From positions 1,418,501 to 1,482,500 of the forward strand of contig JASPKZ010007285.1 of NCBI GenBank assembly GCA_030220185.1: a stretch of 64,000 nucleotides of DNA. The letters are read 5' to 3'. The notes under the pieces were generated by a model. That model saw only the letters and a list, made by a program, of their open reading frames with translations, did not search any database and had not been told where the DNA came from. This document shows positions 61,501 through 64,000 of this stretch, one piece after another. The position numbers were made by a program, and so were the translations under genes. The stretch's first letter is position 1. Each line of letters begins with the position of its first letter. Source of the DNA: Diploptera punctata (Eukaryota > Arthropoda > Insecta > Blattodea > Blaberidae).

Positions 61501-61505
61501 GAGAA

Positions 61506-62212
61506 ATTAGACCTATGAAAATGCAGTCATACGACTGGTTTGTTTACATTTGCAACAGGAACTTATTTCGGAAGAGAGATATCTTCAGCATCATGGAAAA
61601 CTTACCGATTAAAACCATTATCATGGCCACCTATAACTAATATTTCAAATTGCACATCGCCATTCATTTGTTTACGAACTGTTAGACATGAATTACTTAC
61701 TAGAATGGAATTCAGTTGTTTTCTCGTGGAGATTTTACAGCGTTGAACAACGAAATTATATGGACACACTCGTAAACCAAAATGGCGCGGTTGTAAACGC
61801 AGGAAAATGCCAAGAATGTATAGAATTAATGATAGCGTAGCGTATCCGTACAGCTGGACTTAACGAGGCAAAAAAACGTTCAGAATTCTCCAGAATTAAT
61901 TACTGTTTTAATCTAATCCAATTTTTTAAACATTTCACTCAGACATAAATTGCTTCGCTCTTCGTCAAATCTGACAGGGATAATCAGAATTATGAAAGAG
62001 TAACTAAATCTTTCGAACTATGGATTAACTGCATTAAAAATATTTGATTAATTGTATTTTACAGTGGCTAAACAATTTTATAATATTTATATTTACATAT
62101 CGTTTACATACACTTATTTTTATACCGAATGAGCAGTAGGCCGTACTCTGCCACCGCCAAAACACAACAAACATTATGCAAATTAACACGCGTGTTGTGT
62201 GTGTGTTTGAAA
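61506..62212. other. Unassigned stretch
   Basis: A 68-codon plus frame (61540-61746) and an overlapping minus frame give no recognisable protein. It is the least repeat-like stretch of the right half, but there is no evidence for an exon. Confidence 0.4.
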
Positions 62213-62812
62213 TGACTATTTAACTGACGCCCCAAATGGGAGTCAATGACCAATCACGTTTCAATGAATTTTGTTTTACAACCAATCACAGTCGTGTTTC
62301 ATCTCGTTATATATCCATTTCTCTTTATCAGCTCCTGGTTTTGTGATAAAGAAAGCTCTTCATTTTTAATATTCTGAACAGGTCAGAGCATTATTTTTCT
62401 CCAACAAATACATTGAATATAGCAAATAATGAAAAGATTCCTTGATTTTACTGAGCTGTTTACAAACAAAATAAATTAATAACCTATAATGTTGATTATA
62501 ATATGCAGTTTGATGTGTTTAATTATTTCTCCACTAGGGTACATTCTTACGATATTGCGATCCTATTTGGCAATAATAAATAATAATGATCAAGTTGCAG
62601 TGAATAAGGATAACCTCACATTTCTGATTTTTCAAACATCGCCCTTGACATTAAATATATAACTATTTTAAAATACCGGTAATTATATTTAAATAATAAT
62701 TACTGAGTAAACGGATAAAATTTATTCGTTAAATTGTCCTAACAAATTCCACTCTTGATTTCCAAAATCTTCTAGATAAAGATTTGGAAATCACTCGTGG
62801 CATTACTTATGA
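62213..62812 (+). mobile_element. MT1 element, complete
   Basis: About 600 bp, left end GACTATTTAACTGACGCCCC, right end GGAAATCACTCGTGGCATTA CTTATGA. The terminal hairpin is shortened to its outer arms (GATTTCCAAAATCTTCTAGA / AGATTTGGAAATC). Same layout as 37798-38405. Confidence 0.82.
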
Positions 62813-62990
62813 TACCCACTGCACTTTACGTGCTTCGAATTTCGCTCTAGGCGGATATATTTTTAATTTATACACCACTTCAGCAGACCACTTTACGTAG
62901 ATTATGTATTCTTGTATTGTGAAGAGAGAGAAGTATAGCGTGAGTGTTTGTGTAGTGTAAAATGTGCTGTGTGAATGATACTAGTAAAAT

Positions 62991-63189
62991 TCACACCTAA
63001 TCCACACAATCCTCTGTACAAAATTCTCACAACCAAGTCAGTGCTTCAACAAGGGTCAACAAGAACGGACCTAATGCATTCTGCTGATCATGGGACTAGT
63101 CCCGAAAGGCCTACAGAGTTTAAAAGAACTTAAGTTGAGGAGACGGACCTACAAGGTAACTATATTATAGTTTTTAACCGTACATTATA
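62991..63189 (+). mobile_element. Second copy of the hammerhead-bearing element
   Basis: Matches 49055-49256 closely (CACACCTAATCCACACAATC, CAAGAACGGACCTAATGCAT, GGAGACGGACCTACAAGGTA). It includes one 23-bp arm (63167-63189). The left arm and left quarter are missing. Confidence 0.8.
63078..63119 (+). ncRNA. Hammerhead-like motif, core mutated
   Basis: Same layout as 49145-49186, but the core reads CTGATCA (63084-63090). The base that corresponds to catalytic G8 is C (63089). Everything else (GGGACTAGTCCC, GAAA, GGCC, TA, CAGAGT, ATTCTG) is unchanged. Expected to be inactive. Confidence 0.6.
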
Positions 63190-63612
63190 TTAATGTGTGA
63201 ACGATGCCGATGAAGAGAAACCCGATGCCGGCATGTAGACTACTCCCGTCTAAAAGCACCAAGGGGGGATCAGGCTTAACATCCACATCCGATGGATGAA
63301 TAGCAATCAACAGTACCACATGACTTTCAAAATACGTACTGCGGAGGGATTCGCATGTAATGCATGAATATATAATTTAGGAACCAGTTTCAAGATATAA
63401 AATAAATTATGGCAGATAAATAAATAAGAATTAATACAAAGGGTAATAAAATAAACAGAACGATATAGAATATATATTAATATCAGACTGAAGAAGGTAA
63501 TTAAATACACTAAGAAATAATATAAAACAAATTTAGGAGAAAGTTTCAAAATACAATACTCACTTTGACAAAAAAAGACATTATATAAAGTAGAATGATA
63601 CACACAAAACGT

Positions 63613-63615
<3 letters not shown>
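63190..63615. other. Unassigned spacer
   Basis: AT-rich. It contains a short G-rich stretch (63260-63270) but no recognised element. Confidence 0.4.

Positions 63616-63666
<51 letters not shown>
63616..63666. repeat. (AAT)n microsatellite
   Basis: About 50 bp of pure AAT beside the 3' end of SINE-1. Confidence 0.95.
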
Positions 63667-63667
63667 C

Positions 63668-64000
63668 CATCTATAGTAATTTTGCCAGGGCAGGTCTTTC
63701 ACTGCAATCCTAGCATTTTCATTCTATGCTTTGCAGCTTTACTAGGGAATTGTAGGTGTGGTAGCTTCGCGTTGCTTTCCACACCGGTGAAGGATGATGA
63801 TGATAGTTATAAGGATGATGATGATAATAATGATGGCCATATGATTTCCGGGACCGTTTGGCCTTAAAGTTTTCCTGACATTTGTCTTACAGGTGAGCAA
63901 AAACGCCGATAAAAACCTCACGCAGAAAAACTGCCCCGACCGGGATCGAACCTGGGCCCACTGCGTGACAAGGCAGCACGCTACCTCGAGACCACAGCGG
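63668..64000 (-). mobile_element. SINE-1 (body type i), reversed, runs off the window
   Basis: From the 3' end (GCAGTGAAAGACCTGCCCTG GCAAAATTACTATAGATGGA in sense) through the body, linker and B box (GGTTCGATCCC) to the head, which is cut at CCGCTGTGGTCTCGAGGTAG by the window end. Confidence 0.93.

Noticed and set aside
61540..61746. Possible host exon
   Set aside because: 68 codons without recognisable motif, no splice context or neighbouring exon visible.

Overview
This is a eukaryotic, almost certainly insect, intergenic window. It is AT-rich and built nearly entirely of transposable elements, their broken pieces and tandem repeats. I found no host protein-coding gene and no credible stand-alone tRNA or rRNA gene. 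The mix (RTE-like LINEs with short microsatellite tails, several tRNA-derived SINEs, mariner-type DNA transposons, long AAT tracts) fits a large, repeat-rich insect genome. The dominant LINE and SINE resemble repeats I associate with cockroaches and termites (Blattodea), but that is recollection and not shown here.

Family names used below are local. RT-A is the dominant LINE, with about 28 pieces on both strands. It carries the C-terminal part of an RTE/BovB-like reverse transcriptase (ILYGCETWTL, then RLRWAGHVARM, then GKRPVGRPRMRW) and ends in GTAA/GTTA repeats. RT-B and RT-C are related LINEs ending in GAA or GAT repeats. RT-D is a loose set of other RT C-termini. SINE-1, SINE-2 and SINE-3 have tRNA-like heads with A and B boxes. 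MT1 is a non-autonomous family with a 93-nt hairpin end.

Layout: 1-0.5 kb unassigned; 0.5-5.9 kb a 5.4-kb minisatellite (19-bp monomer, 79-bp higher-order unit); 6.2-19.8 kb LINE pieces, nested insertions and AAT tracts; 19.8-20.5 kb SINE-2 and SINE-1; 20.5-23.75 kb a segment bracketed by roughly 100-bp inverted repeats and holding MT1 copies; 23.9-31.8 kb LINE 5' and 3' modules, a 20-bp minisatellite and a 256-bp tandem duplication; 31.8-37.4 kb RT-C copies, including a three-level nest around the best preserved RT reading frame; 37.8-39.7 kb MT1 copies; 40.4-48.3 kb RT-A copies carrying SINEs, a deleted mariner-type transposon and a SINE dimer; 48.9-50.1 kb a hammerhead-ribozyme-like element and a perfect 47-bp satellite; 50.3-55.5 kb nested LINEs, including one with a twin-priming inversion; 56.8-64 kb SINE-3, SINE-1, mariner remnants, a 300-bp palindrome, MT1 and a second, mutated hammerhead-like copy.

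The elements are linked by insertion history. At least ten insertions keep target-site duplications of 8-16 bp, plus one TA, so relative ages can be read: RT-A and RT-D copies are usually the hosts, and RT-B, RT-C, SINE-2, SINE-3 and the DNA transposons are usually the guests. The best leads are the hammerhead-like motif at 49.15 kb, LINE derivatives that keep only their two ends, and a SINE that shares its 3' tail with a LINE in the same window.
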